Below, piece by piece: positions 38,241 to 47,714 of a stretch of DNA of 64,000 nucleotides. Position 1 is the first letter of the stretch. Every line of letters begins with the position of its first letter. Under the pieces are notes generated by a model. It was not told the DNA's origin, searched no databases, and worked only from the letters and a program-made list of their open reading frames with translations. The translations under genes and the position numbers were made by a program. Source of the DNA: Rhizobacter sp. AJA081-3 (GTDB taxonomy: Bacteria; Pseudomonadota; Gammaproteobacteria; Burkholderiales; Burkholderiaceae_C); assembly GCF_017795745.1 (NCBI RefSeq), contig NZ_CP059067.1, positions 4,030,001-4,094,000 of the forward strand. Reading direction: 5' to 3'.

Positions 38241-39551
38241 ATGGACAACTTCAACCGCCGCCGCTTCCTCGAAGGCACCGCCGGCGTGGCCGCCGGCGCC
38301 GTCTTTGCACCGTCCGTGCATGCGCAATCCGCACCGGCCTACAAGCCCGAGAAGGGCGCCAAGCTGCGCGTGCTGCGCTGGAGCCGCTTCGTCCAGGGCG
38401 ACATCGACCAGTACATGAAGAACGTCGCCGCCTTCACCGCCAAGACCGGCGTCGAGGTGCGTGTCGACAACGAAGGCTGGGAAGACGTGCGCCCGAAGGC
38501 CGCGGTGGCCGCCAACACCGGCGCCGGCCCGGACATCATCCTGTCGACCAACGACGACGCCAACCTCTACCCCGAGAAGCTGCTCGACGTCACCGACCTG
38601 TGCGAGTACCTGGGCAAGAAGTACGGCGGCTGGTACCCGGCCTGCGAGGCCTACCTCAAGCCCGACGGCAAGAAGTGGATCGGCGTGGCGCTCGGCGCCG
38701 CCGGCGCGATGCTGGTGTACCGCCAGAGCCATGTGAAGGCTGCCGGCTTCGACGGCGTGCCGAAGGACACCGCAGGCTTCCTCAAGCTGCTGCAGGCCAT
38801 GAAGGAGAAGGGCACGCCCGCCGGCTTCGCGCTGGGCAACGCCACCGGTGACGGCCTGTGGTGCAACTGGCTGCTGTGGTCGCACGGCGGCAAGCTGGTC
38901 GACAAGGACAACAAGGTCGTGATCGACAGCCCCGAGACGCTCAAGGCGCTCGAGTACGCCAAGGAGATGTACGCCACGTTCGCGCCGGGCACGCTGTCGT
39001 GGCTGGACCCGAACAACAACAAGGCCTTCCTGGACGGCCAGGTCAGCCTGACCAACAACGGCATCTCGATCTACTACGCCGCCAAGAACTCGAAGGACGA
39101 GAAGATCATGGCGATGAAGGAGGACATCCACCACGCGCCCTATCCGATCGGGCCGGTGGGCGTGCCGACCGAGTCGCACCTCTTCTTCAACCAGATGATC
39201 ATGAAGTACACCAAGTACCCGCAGGCGGCCAAGGAGTTCCTGCGCTTCATGATGGAGAAAGAGCAGTTCGACCCGTGGCTGACGGCGGCGGGCGGCTACA
39301 TCGCCCATCCGCTCGATGCCTACTCGAAGACGGAGATCTGGACGTCCGACCCGAAGCACACCGCCTACCGCGACTGCGTGAAGAACATGCGGCCGGCAGG
39401 GTATGCGGGCAAGCTGGGCTACGCCTCGGCCGGTGCGGGCGCCGACTTCATCGTGGTCAACATGGTGGCTGAGGCCGCCAGCGGCTCGAAGACGCCCAAG
39501 GAAGCCGCCGAACGGGCGCAGAAGCGCGCCGAGCGTTACTACAAAGTCTGA
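38241..39551 (+). CDS. sugar ABC transporter substrate-binding protein (CUT1), Tat-type signal
   Basis: This is a 436-residue periplasmic binding protein. The N-terminus MDNFNRRRFLEGTAGVAAGAV has a twin-arginine motif (RRRFLEG) before the hydrophobic stretch, so export by the Tat route is likely. An AKEFLRFMMEKEQFDPWL segment near the C-terminus is typical of this cluster of binding proteins. It is followed by its two permeases and overlaps the first by 1 nt (TGATG). The ligand is unknown; a sugar acid or polyol is inferred. Confidence 0.9.
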   Translation: MDNFNRRRFLEGTAGVAAGAVFAPSVHAQSAPAYKPEKGAKLRVLRWSRFVQGDIDQYMKNVAAFTAKTGVEVRVDNEGWEDVRPKAAVAANTGAGPDIILSTNDDANLYPEKLLDVTDLCEYLGKKYGGWYPACEAYLKPDGKKWIGVALGAAGAMLVYRQSHVKAAGFDGVPKDTAGFLKLLQAMKEKGTPAGFALGNATGDGLWCNWLLWSHGGKLVDKDNKVVIDSPETLKALEYAKEMYATFAPGTLSWLDPNNNKAFLDGQVSLTNNGISIYYAAKNSKDEKIMAMKEDIHHAPYPIGPVGVPTESHLFFNQMIMKYTKYPQAAKEFLRFMMEKEQFDPWLTAAGGYIAHPLDAYSKTEIWTSDPKHTAYRDCVKNMRPAGYAGKLGYASAGAGADFIVVNMVAEAASGSKTPKEAAERAQKRAERYYKV

Positions 39552-40456
39552 TGAACTTCCTGGAACGCTTCCAGAACAACCGCAACGCGCTGGGGTGGGC
39601 ATTCATGATGCCCGCCGCAGTGCTGTTGCTGCTGTTCCTGACCTACCCGCTCGGGCTGGGCACCTGGCTCGGTTTCACCGACGCCAAGATCGGCCGCCCG
39701 GGCGAGTGGATCGGGCTGGAGAACTTTTCCTTCCTGGTCGGCGACAGCGTGACGCAGCTCGCGCTGTTCAACACGCTCTTCTATACCGTCATCGCCAGCA
39801 TCTTGAAGTTCGGGCTCGGCCTGTGGCTGGCGATCCTGCTCAACAAGAACCTGCCCTTCAAGTCCTTCTTCCGCGCCGTGGTGTTGCTGCCGTGGATCGT
39901 GCCGACCGCGCTGTCGGCCATCGCCTTCTGGTGGATCTACGACTCGCAGTTCTCGGTGATCAGCTGGGTGCTGGTGAAGATGGGCTGGATCGACGGCTAC
40001 ATCGACTTCCTCGGCGACCCGTGGAACGCACGGCTGTCGACCATCGTCGCCAACGTGTGGCGCGGCATCCCGTTCGTGGCGATCTCGCTGCTGGCCGGGC
40101 TGCAGACCATCTCGCCCTCGTACTACGAAGCTTCGGCGCTGGACGGCGCCACGCCTTGGCAGCAGTTCCGCCACGTGACGATGCCGCTGCTGTCGCCGAT
40201 CATCGCGGTGGTGATGACCTTCTCGGTGCTGTTCACCTTCACCGACTTCCAGCTGATCTACGTGCTCACGCGCGGCGGCCCGCTGAACGCCACCCACCTG
40301 ATGGCCACGCTGGCCTTCCAGCGCGCGATCTCCGGCGGAGCGCTCGCCGAGGGTGCGGCCATCGCCACGCTGATGGTGCCCTTCCTGCTGGCCGCCATCA
40401 TGTTCAGCTACTTCGGGCTGCAGCGCCGCGCCTGGCAGCAGGGCGGCGACAAGTGA
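39551..40456 (+). CDS. sugar ABC transporter permease (CUT1, MalF type)
   Basis: This 301-residue membrane protein has about six hydrophobic segments and the EAA loop YYEASALDGATPWQQFRHVTMPLL that contacts the ATPase. It is the first permease of the importer and overlaps the binding-protein stop. Confidence 0.92.
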   Translation: MNFLERFQNNRNALGWAFMMPAAVLLLLFLTYPLGLGTWLGFTDAKIGRPGEWIGLENFSFLVGDSVTQLALFNTLFYTVIASILKFGLGLWLAILLNKNLPFKSFFRAVVLLPWIVPTALSAIAFWWIYDSQFSVISWVLVKMGWIDGYIDFLGDPWNARLSTIVANVWRGIPFVAISLLAGLQTISPSYYEASALDGATPWQQFRHVTMPLLSPIIAVVMTFSVLFTFTDFQLIYVLTRGGPLNATHLMATLAFQRAISGGALAEGAAIATLMVPFLLAAIMFSYFGLQRRAWQQGGDK

Positions 40457-40466
40457 GTCATTCCGC

Positions 40467-41339
40467 ATGAGCAATGTGAACGACGACATCGTCGGCATGG
40501 ACTACCTGCAGTCCGTGCCGCGCCGCTGGGTGACGATGTACATCCCCATCGGCATCTTCGTGTTCGTGCTGCTGTTCCCGTTCTACTGGATGGTGGTCAC
40601 CTCGCTGAAACCCGACGCAGAACTGCTCTCGCGCGACGGCAACCCGTTCTGGATCATCCAGCCGACGCTGGCGCACTTCGAGAAGCTGCTGTTCAAGACC
40701 GAGTACCCGGCCTGGCTGTGGAACACGGTGGTGGTGTCGGTGGTCTCCACCGCGCTGTCGCTGGTGGCCTCGGTGATGGCCGCCTACGCGATCGAACGGC
40801 TGCGCTTCCAGGGCGCCAAGCCGGCCGGCGGCGCGATCTTCCTGGCCTACCTGGTGCCGCCCTCGATCCTGTTCATCCCGCTGGCGGCCATCGTCGTCAA
40901 GCTCGGGCTGTTCGACTCGCGCTGGGCGCTGATCCTCACCTACCCGACCTTCCTGATCCCGTTCTGCACCTGGCTGCTGATGGGTTACTTCCGCTCCATC
41001 CCCTACGAGCTGGAAGAGTGCGCGCTGATCGACGGCGCGAGCCGCTGGCAGATCCTCATCAAGATCGTGCTGCCGCTGGCCGTGCCGGGGTTGATCTCGG
41101 CGGGCATCTTCGCCTTCACGCTGAGCTGGAACGAGTTCATCTACGCGCTGACCTTCGTCTCCTCGTCGGAGAACAAGACGGTGCCGGTCGGGGTGGTCAC
41201 CGAACTCGTCGAGGGCGACGTGTACCACTGGGGCCCGCTGATGGCCGGGGCGCTGCTCGGCTCGCTGCCGGTGGCCTTCGTGTACTCGTTCTTCGTCGAG
41301 CACTACGTCTCGGGAATGACCGGCTCGGTGAAGGAGTAA
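40467..41339 (+). CDS. sugar ABC transporter permease (CUT1, MalG type)
   Basis: This 290-residue membrane protein has about six hydrophobic segments and the EAA loop ELEECALIDGASRWQILIKIVLPL. It is the second permease of the importer, 10 nt after the first. Confidence 0.92.
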   Translation: MSNVNDDIVGMDYLQSVPRRWVTMYIPIGIFVFVLLFPFYWMVVTSLKPDAELLSRDGNPFWIIQPTLAHFEKLLFKTEYPAWLWNTVVVSVVSTALSLVASVMAAYAIERLRFQGAKPAGGAIFLAYLVPPSILFIPLAAIVVKLGLFDSRWALILTYPTFLIPFCTWLLMGYFRSIPYELEECALIDGASRWQILIKIVLPLAVPGLISAGIFAFTLSWNEFIYALTFVSSSENKTVPVGVVTELVEGDVYHWGPLMAGALLGSLPVAFVYSFFVEHYVSGMTGSVKE

Positions 41340-41343
41340 TGCG

Positions 41344-42252
41344 ATGAGCGACGCACGGCCGGTGATCGGCTTCATCGGCGTGGGCCTGATGGGCCACGGC
41401 ATGGCGAAGAACCTGGTCACCAAGGGCTACCCGCTGGTGATCATGGGCCACCGCAAGCGCGAGCCCGTGGAGCACCTGAAGTCGCTCGGCGCAACCGAGG
41501 CCGCCACGGCGCGCGAAGTCGCCCAGGCCTGCGACATCGTGCACCTGTGCGTGACCGGCTCGCCGCAGGTCGAGGCGCTGATGCGCGGTCCCGACGGGCT
41601 GCTCGCCGGCGCGAGGGCGGGTGCCATCATCATCGACTGCTCCACCTCCAACCCGGTGTCGACGTTGGCGCTGGCCGCCGAGGCGCAGGCGCGCGGCGTG
41701 CACTTCGTCGACGCGCCGCTGTCGCGCACGCCCAAGGAGGCCGAGGCCGGCACGCTGGACACCATGGTCGGGGCCGCGCCCGAGATCTTCGCGCGCATCG
41801 AGCCGGTGCTTCGCTGCTGGGCCGGCCAGGTGGTGCACCTCGGGCCGGTGAGCCTGGGCCACAAGATGAAGCTGATCAACAACTTCGTCGCGATGGGCTA
41901 CGCCGCGCTGTACTCGGAAGCGATGGCGATCGCGCGCAAGGCCGGGCTGTCGATCGAGCAGTTCCATTCGGTGATCGGCTCGGGGCGCATGCGCAGCCCC
42001 TTCTACGACACCTTCATGCAGTGGTCGCTGAACCACGACGAGAACGCTCACCGCTTCACCATCAGCAACGCGCACAAGGACATGCGATACCTCGCCAGCA
42101 TGGCCGGCGAGCTCGGCGCGGTGAATCCCATCCAGGCCGACGTGAAGAACCTCTTCGCGGCGATGGAAGCCGCCGGCCAGGGCGAGCGTTTCGTGCCGAT
42201 GCTGGCCGACTTCGTCGCCGGCATCAACGCGCTGCCGCCGGCGCACGGCTGA
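41344..42252 (+). CDS. beta-hydroxyacid dehydrogenase (3-hydroxyisobutyrate dehydrogenase family)
   Basis: This 302-residue protein has the N-terminal NAD(P) motif GFIGVGLMGHGMAKNL, a substrate-binding FVDAPLSRTPKEAEAGTL, and the catalytic lysine in LGHKMKLINNFVAMG. Members oxidise 3-hydroxy acids such as tartronate semialdehyde, 3-hydroxyisobutyrate or threonate. Position between the importer and the dehydratase suggests a sugar-acid derived substrate. Confidence 0.88.
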   Translation: MSDARPVIGFIGVGLMGHGMAKNLVTKGYPLVIMGHRKREPVEHLKSLGATEAATAREVAQACDIVHLCVTGSPQVEALMRGPDGLLAGARAGAIIIDCSTSNPVSTLALAAEAQARGVHFVDAPLSRTPKEAEAGTLDTMVGAAPEIFARIEPVLRCWAGQVVHLGPVSLGHKMKLINNFVAMGYAALYSEAMAIARKAGLSIEQFHSVIGSGRMRSPFYDTFMQWSLNHDENAHRFTISNAHKDMRYLASMAGELGAVNPIQADVKNLFAAMEAAGQGERFVPMLADFVAGINALPPAHG

Positions 42253-42266
42253 CCCCAGGAGCATCC

Positions 42267-43997
42267 ATGACGAAGAAGAAGGCCCCGCACGAACTGCGCA
42301 GCCAGCAGTGGTTCGGCCGCCAGGACCGCGACGGCTTCGCCTACCGCAGCTGGGTCAAGGGCAAGGGCGTGCCGCACGACCAGTTCGACGGCCGTCCGGT
42401 CATCGGCATCTGCAACACCTTCAGCGAACTGACGCCCTGCAACTCGCACTTCCGCACGCTGGCCGAGCAGGTGAAGATCGGCGTGTACGAGGCCGGCGGA
42501 TTCCCGCTCGAGTTCCCGGTGATGTCGCTGGGCGAGACGCTGCTGCGGCCTACTGCGATGCTGTACCGCAACCTCGCCAGCATGGACGTGGAAGAAAGCA
42601 TCCGCGGCAACCCGGTCGATGGCGTCGTGCTGCTGATGGGCTGCGACAAGACCACGCCCTCGCTGATCATGGGGGCGGCGAGCGTCGACCTGCCGACCAT
42701 CGGTGTCTCCGGCGGGCCGATGCTCAACGGCAAGTGGCGCGGCCAGGAACTCGGCTCGGGCACCGGCGTGTGGAGCATGAGCGAGCAAGTGCGCGCCGGC
42801 ACGCTCAAGCTGGCCGACTTCTTCGACGCCGAGAGCTGCATGCACCGCAGCCACGGCCATTGCATGACCATGGGCACGGCCTCGACGATGGCGAGCATGG
42901 TCGAGGCGCTCGGTGTCGGCCTGCCCGGCAACGCCGCCTACCCGGCGGTCGACGGCCGTCGCAACGTGCTGGCGCGCAACGCCGGCCGGCGCATCGTCGA
43001 CATGGTCCACGAGGACCAGCTGCTGTCGAAGATCCTCACCCGCGAGGCCTTCGAGAACGCGATCAAGACGCTGGCCGCCATCGGCGGCTCGACCAACGCG
43101 GTGATCCACCTGATCGCCATGGCCGGCCGCGTGGGCGTGAAGCTGACGATCGACGACTTCGACCGCCTGGCCAGCGAGCTGCCCTGCCTGGTCAACCTGC
43201 AGCCCAGCGGCAAGTACCTGATGGAGGACTTCTGCTACGCCGGCGGCCTGCCCGCGGTGATGAAGGAGATCTCCTCGGTGCTGCACACGCACATCGTCAC
43301 TGCCAGCGGCAAGACCGTGGCGGAGAACGTGGCGAGCGCCGAGAACTTCAACACCGAAGTCATCAAGCCGCTGGCCACGCCCTTCAAGGACAAGGCCGGC
43401 ATCGCCGTGCTGCGCGGCAACCTGGCGCCGCGCGGCGCCGTCATCAAGCCGAGTGCGGCCACGCCCAAACTGATGGTGCACACCGGCCGCGCGGTGGTGT
43501 TCGAGGACATCGAGGACTTCCACAAGCGCATCGACGACGAGAACCTCGACGTCGACGAGAGCTGCGTGCTGGTGCTGAAAAACTGCGGCCCCAAGGGCTA
43601 CCCCGGCATGGCCGAGGTGGGCAACATGCCGCTGCCGCCCAAGGTGCTGCGCAAGGGCATCACCGACATGGTCCGCATCAGCGACGCGCGCATGAGCGGC
43701 ACCGCCTACGGCACCGTGGTGCTGCACACCGCGCCCGAGGCCGCCGCTGGCGGGCCGCTGGCGGTGGTGAAGAACGGCGACATGATCGAGCTCGACGTGC
43801 CGAAGCGGCGCCTGCAGCTGCTCATCAGCGACGAAGAGCTTGCGCGCCGCCTGGCCGACTGGAAGGCGCCCGCGCCGCCGCTGGCCAGCGGCTATTGGAA
43901 GCTCTACGTCGATCACGTGCTGCAGGCCGACGAAGGCGTCGACCTCGACTTCCTGGTCGGCAAGCGCGGTTCTTTCGTGCCCAGAGACAACCATTGA
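42267..43997 (+). CDS. IlvD/Edd family sugar-acid dehydratase
   Basis: This 576-residue protein has the three iron-sulfur cysteines: C58 (TPCNSH), C126 (GCDKTTPS) and C199 (HGHCMTMG). Their spacing matches L-arabinonate/D-xylonate dehydratases with a [2Fe-2S] cluster. These enzymes convert aldonates to 2-keto-3-deoxy acids. The aldonate-type subfamily is a better fit than branched-chain IlvD because of the N-terminal RSQQWFGRQDRDGFAYRSW pattern. AGGAG lies 7 nt before the ATG. Confidence 0.9.
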   Translation: MTKKKAPHELRSQQWFGRQDRDGFAYRSWVKGKGVPHDQFDGRPVIGICNTFSELTPCNSHFRTLAEQVKIGVYEAGGFPLEFPVMSLGETLLRPTAMLYRNLASMDVEESIRGNPVDGVVLLMGCDKTTPSLIMGAASVDLPTIGVSGGPMLNGKWRGQELGSGTGVWSMSEQVRAGTLKLADFFDAESCMHRSHGHCMTMGTASTMASMVEALGVGLPGNAAYPAVDGRRNVLARNAGRRIVDMVHEDQLLSKILTREAFENAIKTLAAIGGSTNAVIHLIAMAGRVGVKLTIDDFDRLASELPCLVNLQPSGKYLMEDFCYAGGLPAVMKEISSVLHTHIVTASGKTVAENVASAENFNTEVIKPLATPFKDKAGIAVLRGNLAPRGAVIKPSAATPKLMVHTGRAVVFEDIEDFHKRIDDENLDVDESCVLVLKNCGPKGYPGMAEVGNMPLPPKVLRKGITDMVRISDARMSGTAYGTVVLHTAPEAAAGGPLAVVKNGDMIELDVPKRRLQLLISDEELARRLADWKAPAPPLASGYWKLYVDHVLQADEGVDLDFLVGKRGSFVPRDNH

Positions 43998-44062
43998 TTT
44001 CGAGCCCGGCGTCGGGGCATTTCAACGTAGGCGACGCTAACCACAACACTCAGGAGACTCGA

Positions 44063-45187
44063 ATGCTGTTCCACACCCGCATCGCCGCCGCCGTCGCGGC
44101 CCTCTCGGTATCCACCCTCGCGCTGGCCGCCGGCCCCGCGGTCGTCAAGGGCCCGGGCGAGAACCCCGGCTGCTTCAAGCCCTGGACCGACCAGACCAAG
44201 TACTTCCAGTGGCCCGCCAAGAAGGGCCCGTACCGCATCGCGCTGGCCAACGGCTTCGTCGGCAACACCTGGCGCATCCAGATGATCAAGATGGCCAAGG
44301 CCTACGCGGCCACGCCGGAGATGAAGGGCAACATCAAGGAGTTCAAGATCGTCTCCACGGGCACCGACGTGGCCGCGCAGATCGCCTCGATCGACAACTT
44401 CATCAACTCCGGCTATGACGCCATCATCACCATCGCCGTCAACCCGACGGCCTTCGCGCCGGTGATCAAGCGCGCCAACGCCGCCGGTGTCGTGCTGGTG
44501 CCGTTCGACAACGTGCTCGACAGCGAAGAGGTCATGCAGGTCAACGAAGACCAGACCGGCCTGGGCACCGCCTACGGCGACTGGATGATCAAGCACCTGC
44601 CGAAGAAGACCGGCAAGCTGCTCGAGGTGCGCGGCCTGCCCGGCAACTCGGTCGACCGCGACCGCCACGTCGGCTTCCGCAAGGTCGTCGAGGCCCCGGG
44701 CAACAAGTTCGAAATCGTCGAGGTGGTCGGCAACTGGGACGACGGCACCGCGCAGAAGGTGGTGGCCGACGCCGTGGCCGTGCACAAGAAGTTCGACGGC
44801 ATGATCGTGCAGGGCGGCTCCACCGGCGCCGTGCGCGCGTTGATCGATGCCAAGCACCCGATGATCCCGGTGGCCGGCGAGTCGGAGAACGGCTTCCGCA
44901 AGCTGTGCGCCGAGCGCGCCAAGGACGGCCTGATTTGCAACTCGCTGGGCCAGTCGCCAGGCCTGGTGGCGATCTCGATGAAGGCCGCCGTCGCTGCGCT
45001 GCAGGGCAAGGTGATGCCGCAGCTGATCTCGGTGCCGATCCCGCAGACGCAGCACCCGAACTTCAAGGCCGGCGAGAACTACTTCCCGGAGCTGACCGAC
45101 AACTTCTTCACCACCAATGAGTTCCCGACCTGCGGCGTGAACCTGAAGGCCCAGGACATCATGTCCAAGGACGAAAAGAACAACTGA
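44063..45187 (+). CDS. sugar ABC transporter substrate-binding protein (CUT2, RbsB type)
   Basis: This 374-residue protein has a signal peptide ending near ALAAG, and a periplasmic-binding type 1 fold with the IASIDNFINSGYDAIITIAVNPTAF segment. AGGAG lies 7 nt before the ATG. It begins a second complete importer in the same operon, followed by its ATPase and two permeases. The ligand is probably a monosaccharide or its acid. Confidence 0.92.
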   Translation: MLFHTRIAAAVAALSVSTLALAAGPAVVKGPGENPGCFKPWTDQTKYFQWPAKKGPYRIALANGFVGNTWRIQMIKMAKAYAATPEMKGNIKEFKIVSTGTDVAAQIASIDNFINSGYDAIITIAVNPTAFAPVIKRANAAGVVLVPFDNVLDSEEVMQVNEDQTGLGTAYGDWMIKHLPKKTGKLLEVRGLPGNSVDRDRHVGFRKVVEAPGNKFEIVEVVGNWDDGTAQKVVADAVAVHKKFDGMIVQGGSTGAVRALIDAKHPMIPVAGESENGFRKLCAERAKDGLICNSLGQSPGLVAISMKAAVAALQGKVMPQLISVPIPQTQHPNFKAGENYFPELTDNFFTTNEFPTCGVNLKAQDIMSKDEKNN

Positions 45188-45197
45188 TCGGGCCTCG

Positions 45198-46727
45198 ATG
45201 ACGCCGATCCTCGAACTGGTCGACGTCTCCAAGCGCTACGGCGGGGTGCGCGCGCTCGAGCGCGCGCGCTTTGCCTGTGCGCCGGGGCGCATCCATGCCT
45301 TGCTCGGCGAGAACGGCGCCGGCAAGTCGACGCTGATCAAGATCATGTCGGGCGTGGTGCAGCCCGACGAGGGCCGCATCGTGCTGGAGGGGCGCGAGCG
45401 GCGCTTCGCGCACCCGCAGGATGCGGTGTCGGCCGGCATCGCCTGCATCTTCCAGGAACTGTCGCTGATGCCCGACCTGAGCGTCGCCGACAACATCTGC
45501 ATCACCAACCCGCCGCGGCGCTTCGGCCTGATCGACCGCAAGGAACAGCGCCGCATCGCCGAGGCAGCACTGGCACGCGCCGGCGCGGAGGACATCCACC
45601 CTCTCGCGCCGGTGGGCAGCCTGTCGCTGTCGCGCCGCCAGATGGTGGAAATCGCCAAGGCGCTGTCGCGCGAGCCGAAGATCCTCATCCTCGACGAGGC
45701 CACCTCGGCACTCACCGCTGCCGATGTGCAGCGCGTCTACACGCTGCTCAAGCGGCTGCGCGACGAGGGCATGGCGATCGTCTACATCTCGCACCGCATG
45801 AACGAGATCGCCGAGCTGGCCGACGACTGCTCGGTGTTCCGCAACGGCCAGCACGTGGCCACCTTCGAGGCCGGCACCCAGAGCGATGCGCAGACGGTCG
45901 AGATGATGATCGGCCGCGACATCGAGCATGCCTTCCCGCCCAAGCCGCCGGCGCAGGCCGGCCTCACGGCTCGGGCGCCGGCGTTGGAGACGCGCGGGCT
46001 GTCGTGGCAGGGCCGGCTGCACGACATCGACCTGACGGCGCGGCCGGGCGAGATCGTCGGCCTGGGTGGCCTGGACGGCCAGGGCCAGCGCGAATTCTTC
46101 CTCGCCCTGTTCGGCGTGCTGCGCGGCGTGGCCGGCGAACTCAAGCTCGAGGGCCGGCCGGTGCAACTGCACAGCCCCAAGCAGGCCAAGCGCGACGACA
46201 TCGGCATCGCGCTGGTGCCCGAAGACCGCAAGACCGACGGCCTGATGCTGCCGATGTCGGTGCTCGACAACCTCAGCTTCGCCGCGCTCGACCGGCTCAG
46301 CCGGGCCGGCATCGTGGCCAGCGGCGCGGAACTGCGCGCGGCCGACGACATGGTCAAGCGCCTGTCGATCAAGGCGCCCGACCTGTCGGCGCCGGTGGGC
46401 ACGCTGTCGGGCGGCAACCAGCAGAAGGTGGTGATCGCCAAGTGGCTGATGAACGCGCCGCGCATCATCCTGCTCAACGACCCGACACGCGGCATCGACG
46501 TGGGCACCAAGCAGGAGATCTACGCGCTGCTGCGCCGCCTGGCCGAGGAAGGCGCGGCTGTGCTGCTGTACTCGACCGACTATGCCGAGCTGATCGGCTG
46601 CTGCGACCGCGTCGCGGTGTTCTTCGACGGCCGCATCGTGCGCTGGCTGGCCGGCGACGAGCTGACCGAACGTGCGCTGGTGGCCAGCGCCCTGAACCTG
46701 ACGACGACGGAGGCGGCGGCAGCATGA
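45198..46727 (+). CDS. sugar ABC transporter ATP-binding protein (CUT2, RbsA type)
   Basis: This 509-residue protein has two nucleotide-binding domains in tandem. The first has Walker A GENGAGKST. In the first domain the signature reads LSLSRRQM where LSGGQ is usual, a common variation in this family. The second has a degenerate Walker A (GGLDGQGQRE), LSGGNQQK, and Walker B RIILLNDPTRGID. It pairs with the binding protein upstream and the two permeases downstream. Confidence 0.92.
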   Translation: MTPILELVDVSKRYGGVRALERARFACAPGRIHALLGENGAGKSTLIKIMSGVVQPDEGRIVLEGRERRFAHPQDAVSAGIACIFQELSLMPDLSVADNICITNPPRRFGLIDRKEQRRIAEAALARAGAEDIHPLAPVGSLSLSRRQMVEIAKALSREPKILILDEATSALTAADVQRVYTLLKRLRDEGMAIVYISHRMNEIAELADDCSVFRNGQHVATFEAGTQSDAQTVEMMIGRDIEHAFPPKPPAQAGLTARAPALETRGLSWQGRLHDIDLTARPGEIVGLGGLDGQGQREFFLALFGVLRGVAGELKLEGRPVQLHSPKQAKRDDIGIALVPEDRKTDGLMLPMSVLDNLSFAALDRLSRAGIVASGAELRAADDMVKRLSIKAPDLSAPVGTLSGGNQQKVVIAKWLMNAPRIILLNDPTRGIDVGTKQEIYALLRRLAEEGAAVLLYSTDYAELIGCCDRVAVFFDGRIVRWLAGDELTERALVASALNLTTTEAAAA

Positions 46728-47707
46728 GTGATGACTGGAAGTTCCACCTGCGCGAGCACAAGGGCGCCTACGCCGCGGCGGCGATGTTCATCGTCATCTT
46801 CGCGCTGTACATCCTCAACCACCAGGCCGGCTGGACGGCGCCGGTGATCACCACGGCTGCGAACAAAGGCGTGCTGCTGGCCATCGTGGCGATGGCGCAG
46901 ACGCTGCCGGTGCTCACCGCCGGCATCGACCTGTCGGTGGGCATGGTGTTCGTGCTGGCCAACTGCGTCGCCTCGCACTTGGTGGTGGGCACGCCACTGC
47001 AGGCCGCCGTCGGCGTGGTCGCGGTGCTCGCGGTCGGCGCGCTGTGCGGCTGGATCAACGGCGCGATCATCGTCTACGGCCGGCTTCAGCCGATCATCAC
47101 GACCCTGGCCACCGGCACGGTCTACTACGGCATCGCGCTGGGCCTGCGGCCGGTGCCCGGCGGCGACGTGCACGCCGGCCTGGCCGATGCGCTGACCGGC
47201 TCGCTGCCCGGCGGCATCCCGGCGATGGGGGTGGTGCTGGTCGCCGTGGTGCTGCTCGTGTGGGTGCCCTACCGCCGCTCGGTCAGCGGCCGCGCGGCGC
47301 TGGCCATCGGCTCCTCGGAAGCGGCGGCCTACATGTCGGGCGTGAACATCGGCCGCACCAAGCTGATCGCCTACACGCTGGCCGGGCTGCTGGCCGCCAT
47401 CGGCGGGCTGCTGCTGACCTTCGTGACCTACTCCGGCGAGGCCTCGTCGACCATCGGCGGCGTCTACACGCTGAATTCGATCGCCGCGGTGGTGATCGGC
47501 GGCACCTCGCTGGCCGGCGGCGCGGGCACGGCGATCGGCTCGGTGTTCGGCGCGCTGGTGCTGCGCACCATCGGCGACCTGCTGTTCGTGTTCGACCTCG
47601 AGCCGCTGTGGCAGCCGCTGTTCCAGGGTTTCATCCTGCTCGCCGCGGTGAGCCTGGGCTCGCTGCAGTTGCTCAAGGTGAGCAACCGGCTGGACCTGTT
47701 CAAGTGA
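46724..47707 (+). CDS. sugar ABC transporter permease (CUT2)
   Basis: This 327-residue membrane protein has several hydrophobic segments, including LTAGIDLSVGMVFVLANC and GAGTAIGSVFGALVLRTI, typical of RbsC-type permeases. The start overlaps the stop of the ATPase gene (ATGA). Confidence 0.92.
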   Translation: MSDDWKFHLREHKGAYAAAAMFIVIFALYILNHQAGWTAPVITTAANKGVLLAIVAMAQTLPVLTAGIDLSVGMVFVLANCVASHLVVGTPLQAAVGVVAVLAVGALCGWINGAIIVYGRLQPIITTLATGTVYYGIALGLRPVPGGDVHAGLADALTGSLPGGIPAMGVVLVAVVLLVWVPYRRSVSGRAALAIGSSEAAAYMSGVNIGRTKLIAYTLAGLLAAIGGLLLTFVTYSGEASSTIGGVYTLNSIAAVVIGGTSLAGGAGTAIGSVFGALVLRTIGDLLFVFDLEPLWQPLFQGFILLAAVSLGSLQLLKVSNRLDLFK

Positions 47708-47714
47708 GGCACGC

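Noticed and set aside
42308-45187. A 959-codon frame ending as the CUT2 binding protein
   Set aside because: The upstream part is out of frame with the dehydratase. Only the section from ATG 44063, with ribosome binding site and signal peptide, is a gene.
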